Shown: piece by piece, positions 26,934 through 35,504 of the stretch
How the letters are laid out: each line of letters starts with the position of its first letter
Position numbering within the stretch: position 1 is the stretch's first letter
Source: Prevotella sp.
Lineage (GTDB): Bacteria > Bacteroidota > Bacteroidia > Bacteroidales > Bacteroidaceae
Reading direction: 5' to 3'
Length of the DNA stretch: 64,000 nt
Assembly: GCA_017410365.1 (NCBI GenBank)
Contig: JAFQQY010000009.1
Span: 1 to 64,000 of the forward strand
Position numbers and translations under genes: made by a program
Notes under the pieces: generated by a model
Seen by the model: the letters and a program-made list of their open reading frames with translations, nothing else
What the model was told of the DNA's origin: nothing
Databases searched by the model: none

Positions 26934-27899
26934 CTAAATGTTGTACAGCAACCATGCCATGTAGCCGAAGAAACCGAGTGTGAGAACAGCTCCCTCCCAA
27001 CGCGCAACGGTGTAGCGGGTGAAAGAGAACATCCACACAAGCAGGATGCTGACAAGCAACATTGATATGTCAACCATAGTGATGCCACTAATAGCCATAG
27101 GACTGATGACTGCCGTAAGACCAAGAATGGCAAGGATGTTGAACACGTTGCTACCGATTACGTTGCCGATAGCAATGGCCGACTGACCCTTGCGGGCAGC
27201 CACAACGCTCGTTGCCAACTCAGGCAGTGATGTTCCGCCGGCAACAATGGTAAGACCGATGACGCCATCGCTAACGCCCAAAGAGGATGCTACTTCTGAT
27301 GCCGAACCTACAAAGAGATTACTGCCAAACACAAGGCAAGCCAAACCTAAAGCGATGAAGAAGATACACTTCCAGACGTTCACTTCTGATGCCGATTCCG
27401 CCACGGATTGTTCTGCTGCCGCTCCCTTCTTCGCCACACGCAAAGTATAGGTCATGAAGATAGCAAATCCTATGAGCAACAGAATGCCGTCGATGCGGTT
27501 TATCTCGTTGCCTGAGAAACTGAAAGAATCGAACCCGTCGGCACACAATGCCATAAGGAGCATCGAAGCAAAGACGGCAAAAGGGATATCCTTTTGCACG
27601 GTTGTCTTAGTGATAACCATCGGAGATACCATGGCAGCACAACCAACTATGAGCATGGTATTGAAGATATTGCTACCTACAACGTTTCCCACCGCCATGT
27701 CGGGCGTGCCTTGAAGTGCTGACATGAGACTTACAAACAGTTCCGGTGCTGATGTGCCTGCTGCTACGATTGTAAGACCGATTACAATCTCAGGCACTCT
27801 CATTCTACGAGCAAGCGATGCCGCCCCCTCTGTGAGGCGATCGGCTCCCCATAGCACTACAACGATACCGATTACTATATATAAAATATTTAAATACAT
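26934..27899 (-). CDS. calcium/sodium antiporter, YrbG family
   Basis: The 321-residue membrane protein has about 10 helices in two inverted halves. Each half has the cation-binding alpha-repeat: TIVAAGTSAPELFVSLMSAL (first half) and TIVAGGTSLPELATSVVAAR (second half), with GNVVGSNIFN and GNVIGSNVFN following. The conserved acidic Glu in each repeat coordinates Ca2+/Na+. The length matches the K+-independent Ca2+/Na+ exchanger family. The gene is followed by a terminator and preceded by a short repeat after purN. Confidence 0.93.
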   Translation of the reverse strand: MYLNILYIVIGIVVVLWGADRLTEGAASLARRMRVPEIVIGLTIVAAGTSAPELFVSLMSALQGTPDMAVGNVVGSNIFNTMLIVGCAAMVSPMVITKTTVQKDIPFAVFASMLLMALCADGFDSFSFSGNEINRIDGILLLIGFAIFMTYTLRVAKKGAAAEQSVAESASEVNVWKCIFFIALGLACLVFGSNLFVGSASEVASSLGVSDGVIGLTIVAGGTSLPELATSVVAARKGQSAIAIGNVIGSNVFNILAILGLTAVISPMAISGITMVDISMLLVSILLVWMFSFTRYTVARWEGAVLTLGFFGYMAWLLYNI

Positions 27900-27916
27900 A
27901 TTGTTTAAAATATATT

Positions 27917-27964
27917 TTTAAGGAGTGAAGGAGTTCACCTCCTTCGGAGGGGTTAGGGGAGGTT
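27917..27964 (-). repeat. REP palindrome at the 3' end of purN
   Basis: AAGGAGTGAAGGAGTTCA and CCTCCTTCGGAGGGGTTAGG are the composite-repeat units. On the minus strand, AACCTCCCCTAA forms the final codons Asn-Leu-Pro and the stop of purN (27953-27955). Confidence 0.85.
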
Positions 27965-28522
27965 AACCACCTTCTCTATTACAACAGGGAAATGCTTTTG
28001 CTCAAGCAAATGGATGTTTGCTGCAATATCCTCGGGAGTATCAGTAGGAGCGACTGGTGTCTTTGCCTGAAAGATTATCTCGCCCGAATCGCACACATTA
28101 CTTACATAGTGAATGGTGATACCCGTCTCCGTCTCGTTGTTGCGGCGCACAGCCTCATGGATATGATGGCCGTACATTCCCTTGCCACCATACTTTGGCA
28201 ACAAAGCTGGGTGAATGTTCACCAGGCGACGGTCATAGTGCTCGACCAAGAACGGCGGAACCATCATAAGGAAACCAGCAAGCACAATGAAATCGATGGC
28301 ATACTGTTGCATCAAATCCATCATATAGGTCTGATTGTTAAAACTTTCACGATTAACGACAATTGTCGGCACACCCAGACGTTCCGCCCTTACCAAAGCG
28401 TAAGCATCTGCCTTGTTGCTCAGAACAAGTGCCACATTAATATCGTTGTTATCTGCAAAATAGCGGATGATATTCTCGCAGTTGGTTCCGCTTCCTGAAA
28501 CGAAGATTGCTATGTTTGTCAT
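27953..28522 (-). CDS. purN: phosphoribosylglycinamide formyltransferase (GART)
   Basis: The 189-residue protein is the usual PurN length. It transfers a formyl group from 10-formyl-tetrahydrofolate to GAR in purine synthesis. Visible motifs are IFVSGSGTNCENI (GAR phosphate loop), IVLAGFLMMVPPFL, the catalytic NIHPALLPKYGGKGMYGHHIH (Asn, His) and VCDSGEII with the catalytic Asp. Its last three residues, Asn-Leu-Pro, and the stop codon are encoded by a REP palindrome, so its natural C-terminus may have been replaced. It lies 1 nt after a lipoprotein gene on the same strand. Confidence 0.95.
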   Translation of the reverse strand: MTNIAIFVSGSGTNCENIIRYFADNNDINVALVLSNKADAYALVRAERLGVPTIVVNRESFNNQTYMMDLMQQYAIDFIVLAGFLMMVPPFLVEHYDRRLVNIHPALLPKYGGKGMYGHHIHEAVRRNNETETGITIHYVSNVCDSGEIIFQAKTPVAPTDTPEDIAANIHLLEQKHFPVVIEKVVNLP

Positions 28523-28523
28523 C

Positions 28524-29624
28524 TTACCGGTAATACTCGAAGGTGTAGTTTACTGTCTCCCCATTCTTATCTGTCACAGCCATTGTTGCAACACTCTTGT
28601 CGGCATTGAGGGTTGTTGCAACAGAATAGTTGCCGGCAGCCGACTTAGCTGTTGATATGATGCGACTGATACGTGTGTTGCGGTAAAGACCGAGCAAAGC
28701 GTAAGGACTGCAGTTCTCTATACCCAGAAGCAACTGGTTGGCATCTACCGACTGACGGCGATTGCTGTTGTCGCTATACTCCAAGCCAAGGCTTTCGCTA
28801 ACGAGCGTCTTTCCGCTGCCATCCTTAGCGATATACTTCAAGCTATCGGCTTTGTGCTCCCAATCAAGATATGGCACCTCGAAAGCTGCCTGCTGCTCAC
28901 TATAGAGAAGCGACATTGCCTTGTAGCCTTTCAGGTGCATCTTCTCCATAAGGTAGAACACGCAATAGCCGAGGTTGTCGGTAAACTTTCCCGAGATAGT
29001 GTCTGCCGTTGATGCGAGAATATCCTTTGGCATATAGCCGATGTTATATTTTGAAGACATATAACCGCGGCCTGTCTTAACGGCAATCGTTGAATCTGAC
29101 TCAAAGTAAGAAAGTGTCATATCGTGAAGTACTTCTGAGTTCTTAGACATAACAAGGCTGGTAGGACGACAAACACCGTCGTACTCCAGTTCTACAAGAC
29201 TTCCGTCGTCGCCTTTAATGGCCTTTACCAGTGGAGAGCTGCCCAAACTGCCATCGCCACGGGTAGCAAACTGATAAACGATGAACGATGCCATACCGTC
29301 GTCCTCTACGTCGCGCGCCACAAAGCGAACGGCACGCACGGTATCGGTGGTGTTTGGCTCGAAAGTAATGCCTATCTTATAGAACATATTAGCAGAACCG
29401 CTCATACGGTCGAGCTTGCACCAGTCACCGCCTGAGTTCTGACTAATCTGCCAGTTGCCGCCAAGGCTATAAAGTCCGGCAAAGCCCTTAGTTGTATTGG
29501 CATATCCATAGTCGCAACTAACATTGGCAAAGCCAGATTGTGAAAAACTATCTGGTGAATCAAGACATGATGCCATAAACGGCAATGTGGCTATAGCCAG
29601 CAATAAATTCTTAAATCCTTTCAT
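28524..29624 (-). CDS. lipoprotein of unknown function (DUF4595-like?)
   Basis: From the ATG at 29624 the protein has 366 residues with a lipobox MASC (Cys20). An in-frame extension upstream to 29732 runs through an AGGAGTGTAGG minisatellite and is rejected. The mature part is beta-rich with repeated YDGVCRPTSLVM- and GKFTDNLGYCVFY-like strands and an ending GETVNYTFEYYR, somewhat like DUF4595 proteins of Bacteroidales (unsure). It is presumably on the outer membrane or periplasmic side. The stop is 1 nt before purN, so the two may be cotranscribed. Confidence 0.7.
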   Translation of the reverse strand: MKGFKNLLLAIATLPFMASCLDSPDSFSQSGFANVSCDYGYANTTKGFAGLYSLGGNWQISQNSGGDWCKLDRMSGSANMFYKIGITFEPNTTDTVRAVRFVARDVEDDGMASFIVYQFATRGDGSLGSSPLVKAIKGDDGSLVELEYDGVCRPTSLVMSKNSEVLHDMTLSYFESDSTIAVKTGRGYMSSKYNIGYMPKDILASTADTISGKFTDNLGYCVFYLMEKMHLKGYKAMSLLYSEQQAAFEVPYLDWEHKADSLKYIAKDGSGKTLVSESLGLEYSDNSNRRQSVDANQLLLGIENCSPYALLGLYRNTRISRIISTAKSAAGNYSVATTLNADKSVATMAVTDKNGETVNYTFEYYR

Positions 29625-29659
29625 AATTGTATTTTTTAGTTTTTGCTTAAATGTATTTG

Positions 29660-29823
29660 TTCTGTTAAGGAGTATAGGAGTGCAGGAGTGTAGGAGTGCA
29701 GGAGTGTAGGAGTGCAGACGTATGCATGACACGCTATTGGCTTTAACTTCTCAGCGAAGCGATAACTTCTTTAACTTCATTAACTTCTTGCATCCCTCCC
29801 CTCGGGGAGGACAGGAGGAGGCT
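29660..29823 (+). repeat. AGGAGTGCAGG minisatellite and REP-like palindrome
   Basis: About five alternating 9-bp units AGGAGTGYA precede GACGTATGCAT, then TTAACTTC/TTAACTTCATT units and CCTCCCCTCGGGGAGGACAG. It fills the gap between hslR and the lipoprotein gene. Confidence 0.8.
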
Positions 29824-29824
29824 C

Positions 29825-30238
29825 CTACTCCCAATCTTCCCAATCATCAAATCCCTCGAGCGAAGGACCGATGAAAGCATCGAGCGAACGGCGCTCCTTT
29901 TTAGTTGGACGGCCAGTTCCACGAGCACGATCGACAAATCCGCTTATTCGGTTCATCTCTAGCAGTTCGTACTGGTCGGGAGTGGTAACATTCTCATATA
30001 CCCCGGGTATCAGTTTAGCACCCACACGCTGCTCTATGGCATCGAGAATCTTAAACGAATAGGTGATTGGCGGTTTTCTCACGCATATGGTTTCCCCAAC
30101 CTTCACAATATGTGAGGGTTTTATGTTCACGCCGTTCTTGGTAACACGTCCGTTCTTGCAAGCATCAGCTGCTATAGAGCGTGTCTTGAATATGCGTGCT
30201 GCCCACAGCCATTTGTCAACTCTCGCCTCGTTTGCCAT
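29825..30238 (-). CDS. hslR: S4-domain RNA-binding protein, Hsp15 family
   Basis: The 137-residue protein has an N-terminal S4 RNA-binding fold: EARVDKWLWAARIFKTRSIA, ACKNGRVTKNGVNIKPSH and VKVGETICVRKPP. The C-terminal part is basic and variable (ARGTGRPTKKERRSLDAFIG). Hsp15 binds stalled 50S subunits carrying nascent chain; the adjacent peptidyl-tRNA hydrolase gene fits that role. The start overlaps the pth stop by one nucleotide (TAATG). A REP-like palindrome begins right after its stop. Confidence 0.9.
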   Translation of the reverse strand: MANEARVDKWLWAARIFKTRSIAADACKNGRVTKNGVNIKPSHIVKVGETICVRKPPITYSFKILDAIEQRVGAKLIPGVYENVTTPDQYELLEMNRISGFVDRARGTGRPTKKERRSLDAFIGPSLEGFDDWEDWE

Positions 30239-30807
30239 TATTTCTTCTTGTTATATGCGTTCATTGTAAGGTTTACACCCGCAAGCACGAAACTCTTTAT
30301 TATCTCGCAAGCCGTTTCAATCTTAGGTTCGAGCACCTTCATGTCTTCATCGTCAAACTTTCCGAGCACCCATTGTACCTGCATTCCGCGAGGGAAATCG
30401 TTGCCGATGCCAACGCGAAGACGACAATACTGCTCTGTGCCAAGCACCGACTGGATGTTGCCAAGGCCATTATGACCGGCATTGCTGCCTGAGGGTTTCA
30501 GACGAAGGGTGCCGAGAGGCAAGGCTAGGTCGTCAACGATGACGAGCATACGGTTCACGTCGATATTCTCCTTGTTCAACCAATAGCGCACAGCGTTGCC
30601 GCTGAGGTTCATAAACGTGCTCGGCTTGAGCAGAATCAGTTTGCGCCCCTTGACGCTCGTCTCTGCCACAAAGCCGTAACGCTTGTCCTCAAAAACAATA
30701 TTGGACGCCTTAGCAAAAGCGTCCAATACCATAAATCCTGCATTGTGCCTGGTCTTGTCGTACTCGTCGCCGACATTTCCAAGTCCCACAATTAAGTATT
30801 TGTCCAT
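30238..30807 (-). CDS. pth: peptidyl-tRNA hydrolase
   Basis: The 189-residue protein is the standard bacterial Pth. It frees tRNA from peptidyl-tRNA dropped by ribosomes. Conserved residues are Asn11 (VGLGNVG), catalytic His21 (TRHNAGF), the [10 protein letters not shown] motif, [17 protein letters not shown] with the catalytic Asp, and [11 protein letters not shown]. It lies between rplY (8-nt gap) and hslR (1-nt overlap), the usual Bacteroidetes order. Confidence 0.96.
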   Translation of the reverse strand: MDKYLIVGLGNVGDEYDKTRHNAGFMVLDAFAKASNIVFEDKRYGFVAETSVKGRKLILLKPSTFMNLSGNAVRYWLNKENIDVNRMLVIVDDLALPLGTLRLKPSGSNAGHNGLGNIQSVLGTEQYCRLRVGIGNDFPRGMQVQWVLGKFDDEDMKVLEPKIETACEIIKSFVLAGVNLTMNAYNKKK

Positions 30808-30815
30808 TCCCTGAA

Positions 30816-31412
30816 TTACTTATCAGCCTGAGCTGCAGCAGAACGAGAAGCACGTGTAGCCTTAACAGAGCATACAACAACCTCTGCTGGTGTAGCGATT
30901 TCGAGACCCTCGAAGCTCAGATCAGCAACCTTGATGCTCTTGCCAAGCTGAAGGTTTGTAACGTCGATATCGAGAACTTCTGGAATATTCTTGTACGGAG
31001 CTGTAACGTTGATCTTACGGATAGAGAGGTTGATACGACCACCATCGCGAACACCCTGTGCAAGACCGTTGAGCTTAACTGGAATACCAATTGTGATTGG
31101 CTTTGTCTCGTTTACCTCATAGAAGTCAACATGGAGCAGAGCGTCTGTTGTTGGGTGGAACTGAAGTTCCTTCAGAACTGCCTTGTGCTCAACACCGTCA
31201 ATATTAAGGTTTACAACATAGATGTGTGGAGTGTAAACAGCCTTGCGAAGCTCGCTGAATGGAGCTACGAATGCAAATGCCTCTGGCAAACCGTTCTCAC
31301 CTTTCTTCTCACCATAGAGGTTACATGGGATTAAACCCTCCTTACGCTGGAGCTTAGAAGCCTTCTTGCCGATCTCGGCACGCTTCTTACCTGATACGCT
31401 AATTTCTCTCAT
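30816..31412 (-). CDS. rplY: 50S ribosomal protein L25 (CTC/TL5 form)
   Basis: The 198-residue protein is the long form of L25. An N-terminal 5S rRNA-binding domain (about 1-95, [28 protein letters not shown]) is joined to the TL5 C-terminal beta domain (about 96-185, [20 protein letters not shown]). An Ala/Arg/Ser tail follows. It is the first gene of the rplY-pth-hslR operon and has a full promoter at 31509-31539. Confidence 0.95.
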   Translation of the reverse strand: MREISVSGKKRAEIGKKASKLQRKEGLIPCNLYGEKKGENGLPEAFAFVAPFSELRKAVYTPHIYVVNLNIDGVEHKAVLKELQFHPTTDALLHVDFYEVNETKPITIGIPVKLNGLAQGVRDGGRINLSIRKINVTAPYKNIPEVLDIDVTNLQLGKSIKVADLSFEGLEIATPAEVVVCSVKATRASRSAAAQADK

Positions 31413-31508
31413 AATTAATAAATGTGTTACTCTAAATTAAGTTTAAATTTTACTTTTGCCTAATTCACCATCACACGAAAAAAAATCGATGTGCTTGAAA
31501 AAGCGGTG

Positions 31509-31539
31509 CAAAGGTACTCGTTTTTATTTAAATACGCAA
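31509..31539 (-). promoter_or_regulatory. promoter of rplY-pth-hslR
   Basis: On the minus strand TTG (31537-31539), a 20-nt spacer and TACCTTTG (31509-31516) match the Bacteroidetes promoter. The leader is about 95 nt. Confidence 0.8.
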
Positions 31540-31576
31540 GTATTACCAAAAAAAACTCAATAATTTACTTTTTTTC

Positions 31577-31607
31577 TTGCACCTTATAGGATTTTTATCT
31601 AAATTTG
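31577..31607 (+). promoter_or_regulatory. promoter of the nusB operon
   Basis: TTG (31577-31579), a 20-nt spacer and TAAATTTG (31600-31607) match the Bacteroidetes promoter. It is divergent from the rplY promoter, with the two -33 elements about 40 bp apart. Confidence 0.8.
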
Positions 31608-31670
31608 CAAACGAAAGGCAATGCCATTACATTGTTAATTAAGATTAGTGAATCGTAACAAAGACATCGT

Positions 31671-32624
31671 ATGATAAACAGAGATTTAATAAGAAACAAG
31701 GTAGTTCAGTTAACCTATGCCTACTATCAGAACGGCAGCAAGAATATTGACTCTGCAGAAAAAGAGCTATTCTTCAGCTTGTCAAAAGCCTACGACCTTT
31801 ACAACCATTTACTTTCATTGATGGCTGCTGTTTCAAAAGAAGCACAGCGACACCTAGAAGTAGCACAATCAAGAGCAAGAAGAGAGGGCACAGAAACTCC
31901 CTCAACAAAATTCGCATACAACAGGTTTGCCATGCAACTGGCTGAAAACAGAATGCTAAACGAGTTTATTCAGACACAGAAGAAGACATGGAGCGATGAA
32001 CCTGAGTTTATAAAGAAACTATATCTACAGATTACTGAGAGCCAGATATATGCCGACTACATAGCATCGAGCGAAGACTCATATAATGACGACAGGGAAT
32101 TGTGGAGAAAATTATACAAGGCGCTTATTCAAAACAACGACGACCTTGATGCCATACTTGAGGAGATGAGCCTCTACTGGAATTACGACAAGGAGATTGT
32201 TGACACCTTCGTACTGAAGACTATCAAGCGCTTTGAAGAGAGCAATGGCGTTAAACAGGAACTGCTTCCGGAATACGACAACGAGGAGGACAAGGATTTC
32301 GCACGCAGGTTGTTCAGAGCCACAATACTCAACGCCAACGACTATCAGAGGCTTATGAGCGAGGCTTCACGCAATTGGGACTTCAACCGTCTGGCATATA
32401 TGGATGTGGTAATAATGCAGATTGCCATTGCCGAGATGTTGACCTTCCCAAGCATACCTGTCAACGTTACCATCAACGAATATGTTGATTTGGCAAAGCT
32501 ATACAGCACTCCTAAGAGCGCAGGATATATAAACGGAATGCTCGATGCCATAGCACGCCACTTGATCAGCACTGGCAAGATGCTCAAGCGAATGGACGAG
32601 CCGCGAACAAGATTGAACAAATAA
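31671..32624 (+). CDS. nusB: transcription antitermination factor NusB
   Basis: The 317-residue protein is about twice the E. coli length. The NusB fold is in the C-terminal part (about 190-305: DFARRLFRATILN, NWDFNRLAYMDVVIMQIAIAEML and NVTINEYVDLAKLYSTPKS). The helical N-terminal extension (1-190) is usual in Bacteroidetes NusB. NusB with S10 binds boxA RNA in rRNA antitermination. It heads the operon nusB-yajC-ybbR-coaE-DUF5606. Confidence 0.94.
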   Translation: MINRDLIRNKVVQLTYAYYQNGSKNIDSAEKELFFSLSKAYDLYNHLLSLMAAVSKEAQRHLEVAQSRARREGTETPSTKFAYNRFAMQLAENRMLNEFIQTQKKTWSDEPEFIKKLYLQITESQIYADYIASSEDSYNDDRELWRKLYKALIQNNDDLDAILEEMSLYWNYDKEIVDTFVLKTIKRFEESNGVKQELLPEYDNEEDKDFARRLFRATILNANDYQRLMSEASRNWDFNRLAYMDVVIMQIAIAEMLTFPSIPVNVTINEYVDLAKLYSTPKSAGYINGMLDAIARHLISTGKMLKRMDEPRTRLNK

Positions 32625-32658
32625 AAAACTTACAAAATAATTTAAACAAGACAACAAA

Positions 32659-32985
32659 ATGACAGAATTATTCTTATCAGCACAAGCTGCCCAGGGTGGC
32701 GGTAGTATGACTAGCATGATTATCATGATGGTAGTTCTCTTTGCCATCATGTGGTTCTTTATGATCCGCCCTCAGCAGAAGCGCCAGAAGGAGATCCAGA
32801 AGTTCCAGAACTCTCTTGCCGAAGGTACACAGGTAGTTACTGGTGGCGGCGTTTACGGAACTGTAAAGAAGATTGACCTGGCTGCTGGTATCGTTGAGGT
32901 TGAAGTTGCCAAGGGCGTAGTTATCCGTGTTGACAAGGGCTACGTGTTCAAGGATATGGCTAGCACTCCTGTACAGGGAAAGTAA
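32659..32985 (+). CDS. yajC: preprotein translocase subunit YajC
   Basis: The 108-residue protein has a single N-terminal membrane helix (about 20-38, MIIMMVVLFAIMWFFMI) followed by RPQQKRQKEIQKFQNSL and a small SH3-like domain (VVTGGGVYGTVKKID, VIRVDKGYVF). It associates with SecDF-YidC. It lies 34 nt after nusB. The stop is followed at once by a GAGTTAGGAGTTAAGAG minisatellite. Confidence 0.94.
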   Translation: MTELFLSAQAAQGGGSMTSMIIMMVVLFAIMWFFMIRPQQKRQKEIQKFQNSLAEGTQVVTGGGVYGTVKKIDLAAGIVEVEVAKGVVIRVDKGYVFKDMASTPVQGK

Positions 32986-32986
32986 T

Positions 32987-33051
32987 TGGGAGTTAGGAGT
33001 TAAGAGTTAGGAGTTAAGAGTAAAGAGTTAGGAGTTGGGAGTTGAGAGTAA
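32987..33051 (+). repeat. GAGTTAGGAGTTAAGA minisatellite between yajC and ybbR
   Basis: About seven imperfect 7-8 bp units (GAGTTAG, GAGTTAA, GAGTAAA, GAGTTGG) run from the yajC stop into the start of the ybbR reading frame. Confidence 0.85.
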
Positions 33052-34117
33052 AATCTCGACAACTAAGACTGGCACAAAACAGGTGAAAGACTATAAAGGC
33101 ATAGCACAGACGATAAGAAATTTCTTGTTCAGTAAAACGAACAAGGAATTTCTTGTTTTTATGTTTTTCCTGGCTCTGTCGGGAATATTCTGGCTATTGA
33201 TGGCTCTCAACGAGACATTGGAGAAAGAGGTCAGAATACCTGTGCGCATTGTCAACATACCCGACAATGTCGTGCTGACGTCCAACGAGGCTGACACCAT
33301 AGTCGTTGTTTTGCGAGATAAAGGATTGGTTCTTGCCGGATATAAGTTCAGTAACCGCATGCAAACCATCAAGCTCAGATTCAGAGAGTACATAAAACGC
33401 GACGGATATGGAATGGTGACGGTTGCCGAACTACAAAAGCTTATTACCGCCAACCTGCCCGCCTCTACCAGCATTACGGAGATAAAGACCGAACTTATTG
33501 AGTTTTACTATAGCAACGGCAAATCGAAGCGCGTACCAGTAAAATGGACTGGTCAGGTAACTCCAGAGCTGCCATATTTCATTTCAGAGGTGCTATATTA
33601 TCCTGATAGCGTTGATGTGTATGCACAAGAAGAAAAGCTTGACAGCATAATAAACATCGGCACCATGCCACTCAACAGATCCGATTTCCGCGACTCGCTC
33701 GTCGTAACCGCTAACTTACAGAACGACAAGGACTTCAAAACCGTTCCCGATAAGGTTACGATTAAATTCTTGACCGACATTCTGACCGAAGAGAGTTTCG
33801 ACAACATTCCGGTAAAAGCCATCAACCTGCCAAAAGGTAAAACCTTACGTACATTTCCGGCAAAGGTTTCCGTGCATTTCATAACTGGCGTAAACAGATA
33901 TAAAGAGATAAAACCATCTGATTTCTCTGTTGTTGCCGACTTTAACGAAATAGCCGCCCTGCACCCGGACAAGTGCACTATAAGCCTGGCGAAAGCACCA
34001 AAGGGCATATCACGCACATCGCTATCGGTAAGTAAGGTTGACTATCTCATAGAAGACGAGGCTGAAATAACAGAAGACACTACTACTGTAGCAAGCACGG
34101 AATCTGAAGAACAATGA
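33035..34117 (+). CDS. YbbR-like domain protein
   Basis: The 360-residue frame has one membrane helix (about 40-58, FLVFMFFLALSGIFWLLMAL) and tandem YbbR-like beta domains (about 70-335; TIVVVLRDKGLVLAGYKF, FISEVLYYPDSVDVYA). YbbR proteins are membrane-anchored, and CdaR in Firmicutes regulates a diadenylate cyclase; none is next to this gene. No ATG lies before the helix. The only upstream start codon in frame without a stop is TTG 33035, inside the minisatellite; GTG at 33083 is an alternative. It overlaps coaE by ATGA. Confidence 0.85.
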   Translation: MGVESKISTTKTGTKQVKDYKGIAQTIRNFLFSKTNKEFLVFMFFLALSGIFWLLMALNETLEKEVRIPVRIVNIPDNVVLTSNEADTIVVVLRDKGLVLAGYKFSNRMQTIKLRFREYIKRDGYGMVTVAELQKLITANLPASTSITEIKTELIEFYYSNGKSKRVPVKWTGQVTPELPYFISEVLYYPDSVDVYAQEEKLDSIINIGTMPLNRSDFRDSLVVTANLQNDKDFKTVPDKVTIKFLTDILTEESFDNIPVKAINLPKGKTLRTFPAKVSVHFITGVNRYKEIKPSDFSVVADFNEIAALHPDKCTISLAKAPKGISRTSLSVSKVDYLIEDEAEITEDTTTVASTESEEQ

Positions 34118-34668
34118 AAATAGGTATCACAGGCGGCATTGGTAGCGGAAAGAGCTATGTGTGCAAGTTGCTTGCCGAGCGGGGCATCGAGGTGTATGAT
34201 TGCGATAGCGCGGCCAAGCGATTGATGCGCTCGTCTAACGAGTTGCACCAACGGCTAACGGCACTCATCGGCAAAGACACTTACACCAGCGAGGGACAAC
34301 TGAACAAGGCCGTGGTGGCTCAGTTCCTACTTCAATCGGAAACTAACGCCCACGCCATCGACGCCATCGTACACCCTGCCGTGGCAGAAGACTTCAAGCA
34401 GAGTGGCGCCCAGTGGATGGAATGTGCCATACTCTTCGAGTCGGGTTTCGACAAACTGGTTGACAGGGTTATTGTCGTTACCGCCCCTGAGGACGTCAGG
34501 ATAGAGCGCATAACCAAGCGCGACGGCATCAGCCAAGAGAAGGCCAAAGAATGGATAGCGCGCCAATGGCCTCAGGAGGAGGTGAGGAGGCGTGCCCACT
34601 ACGAGATAATAAACGACGGGACACATGATGTGAACCAACAAATAGATAAATTAATTAATAAATTATAG
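34114..34668 (+). CDS. coaE: dephospho-CoA kinase
   Basis: The 184-residue protein has the P-loop GITGGIGSGKS near the N-terminus, the substrate-binding VYDCDSAAKRLM, IVHPAVAEDF, and the LID region RIERITKRDGIS. It phosphorylates dephospho-CoA in the last step of CoA synthesis. It starts within the ybbR stop (ATGA) and ends 2 nt before the next gene, so the operon is tightly coupled. Confidence 0.95.
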   Translation: MKIGITGGIGSGKSYVCKLLAERGIEVYDCDSAAKRLMRSSNELHQRLTALIGKDTYTSEGQLNKAVVAQFLLQSETNAHAIDAIVHPAVAEDFKQSGAQWMECAILFESGFDKLVDRVIVVTAPEDVRIERITKRDGISQEKAKEWIARQWPQEEVRRRAHYEIINDGTHDVNQQIDKLINKL

Positions 34669-34670
34669 AC

Positions 34671-35099
34671 ATGTTACAGACAATTTTAGCAATCTCGGGC
34701 AAACCGGGACTTTACAAACTTATTTCAAGAGCAACAAACAGCCTTATCGTAGAAACTCTCGATGAGACACATCGCCGCATACCTGCTTTCGGCACTGACA
34801 GAATAACATCACTCGCCGACATAGCTATGTTTACAGAAACAGAGGATGTGCCTCTGAGCAAGGTGCTCAACAACCTCAAGACTCTTGAGGAGGGCAAGGT
34901 GGCAAGCATCGACTACAAGAAGGCAAGCGGCGACGAGCTTCGCGAATATTTCGGCAAGGTGCTTCCCGACTTCGACCGCGAGCGCGTTCACAACAGCGAC
35001 ATCAAGAAGCTCATCCAGTGGTACAACATTCTGGTTAACGCCGGAATAACTGAGTTTGAGCAGGAAGAGGAAGCAGAAAAGGCTGAGGAAGCTGAATAA
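34671..35099 (+). CDS. DUF5606 family protein
   Basis: The 142-residue protein starts MLQTILAISGKPGLYKLIS and contains VETLDETHRRIPAFG and VPLSKVLNNL, which I associate with DUF5606, a small Bacteroidetes family always near coaE. The C-terminal tail is rich in Glu and Ala. No signal peptide or membrane segment is present. Its function is not known to me. It is the last gene of the nusB operon. Confidence 0.88.
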   Translation: MLQTILAISGKPGLYKLISRATNSLIVETLDETHRRIPAFGTDRITSLADIAMFTETEDVPLSKVLNNLKTLEEGKVASIDYKKASGDELREYFGKVLPDFDRERVHNSDIKKLIQWYNILVNAGITEFEQEEEAEKAEEAE

Positions 35100-35428
35100 A
35101 AAAAGAAGATAGAGGGAGATAGAGGAAGATAGAGGACTATAGCTTTTGCAACAGAAAAGCAACACGTGTCTTTTATCTTTACGGCGTATCTTCTTCTATC
35201 TCTTTTTTATTTCCTTTATCTCCTTATAAATCCACTTCACCATTCTATTGTCCTTTATTTTCCTCTACCTTCTTCTATCTCCATTATAAATCCCTCCCCA
35301 TTCTATTGTCCTTTATCTCCCTCTACCTTCTTCTATCTCCATTATAAATCCCTCCCCATTCTATTGTCCTCTATCTCCCTCTACCTCCTTCTACCTTCCT
35401 CTATCTCCCTCATAAAAATCCCCCTTAT
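35100..35428. repeat. 58-bp tandem repeat and related CTATCTCC units
   Basis: TTCTATTGTCCT recurs at 35243, 35301 and 35359, a strict 58-bp period. Each unit contains TATAAATCC, CTCCCC and CTACCTTCTTCTATCTCC. The left edge starts in GATAGAGGAAGATAGAGG units just after the DUF5606 stop, the inverse of CCTCTATCTTCC. The stretch lies between converging genes and holds no supported CDS. Confidence 0.85.
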
Positions 35429-35466
35429 AAAAAAACTGGCTGCACCCGAATATCAGGCACAGCCAG
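35429..35466 (-). terminator. rho-independent terminator of the OMP gene
   Basis: Read on the minus strand, CTGGCTG (35466-35460) pairs with CAGCCAG (35442-35436), extended by GG/CC pairs inside, and is followed by seven T. It lies 40 nt past the stop of the outer-membrane protein gene. Confidence 0.8.
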
Positions 35467-35504
35467 AAGCAACTATTTTAGAAGTTTAGTTTTAGTATTA
35501 TCTT

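Noticed and set aside
29624..29732. Longer N-terminus for the lipoprotein at 28524
   Set aside because: The extra 36 codons run through an AGGAGTGTAGG minisatellite, and the ATG at 29624 gives a normal lipoprotein signal.
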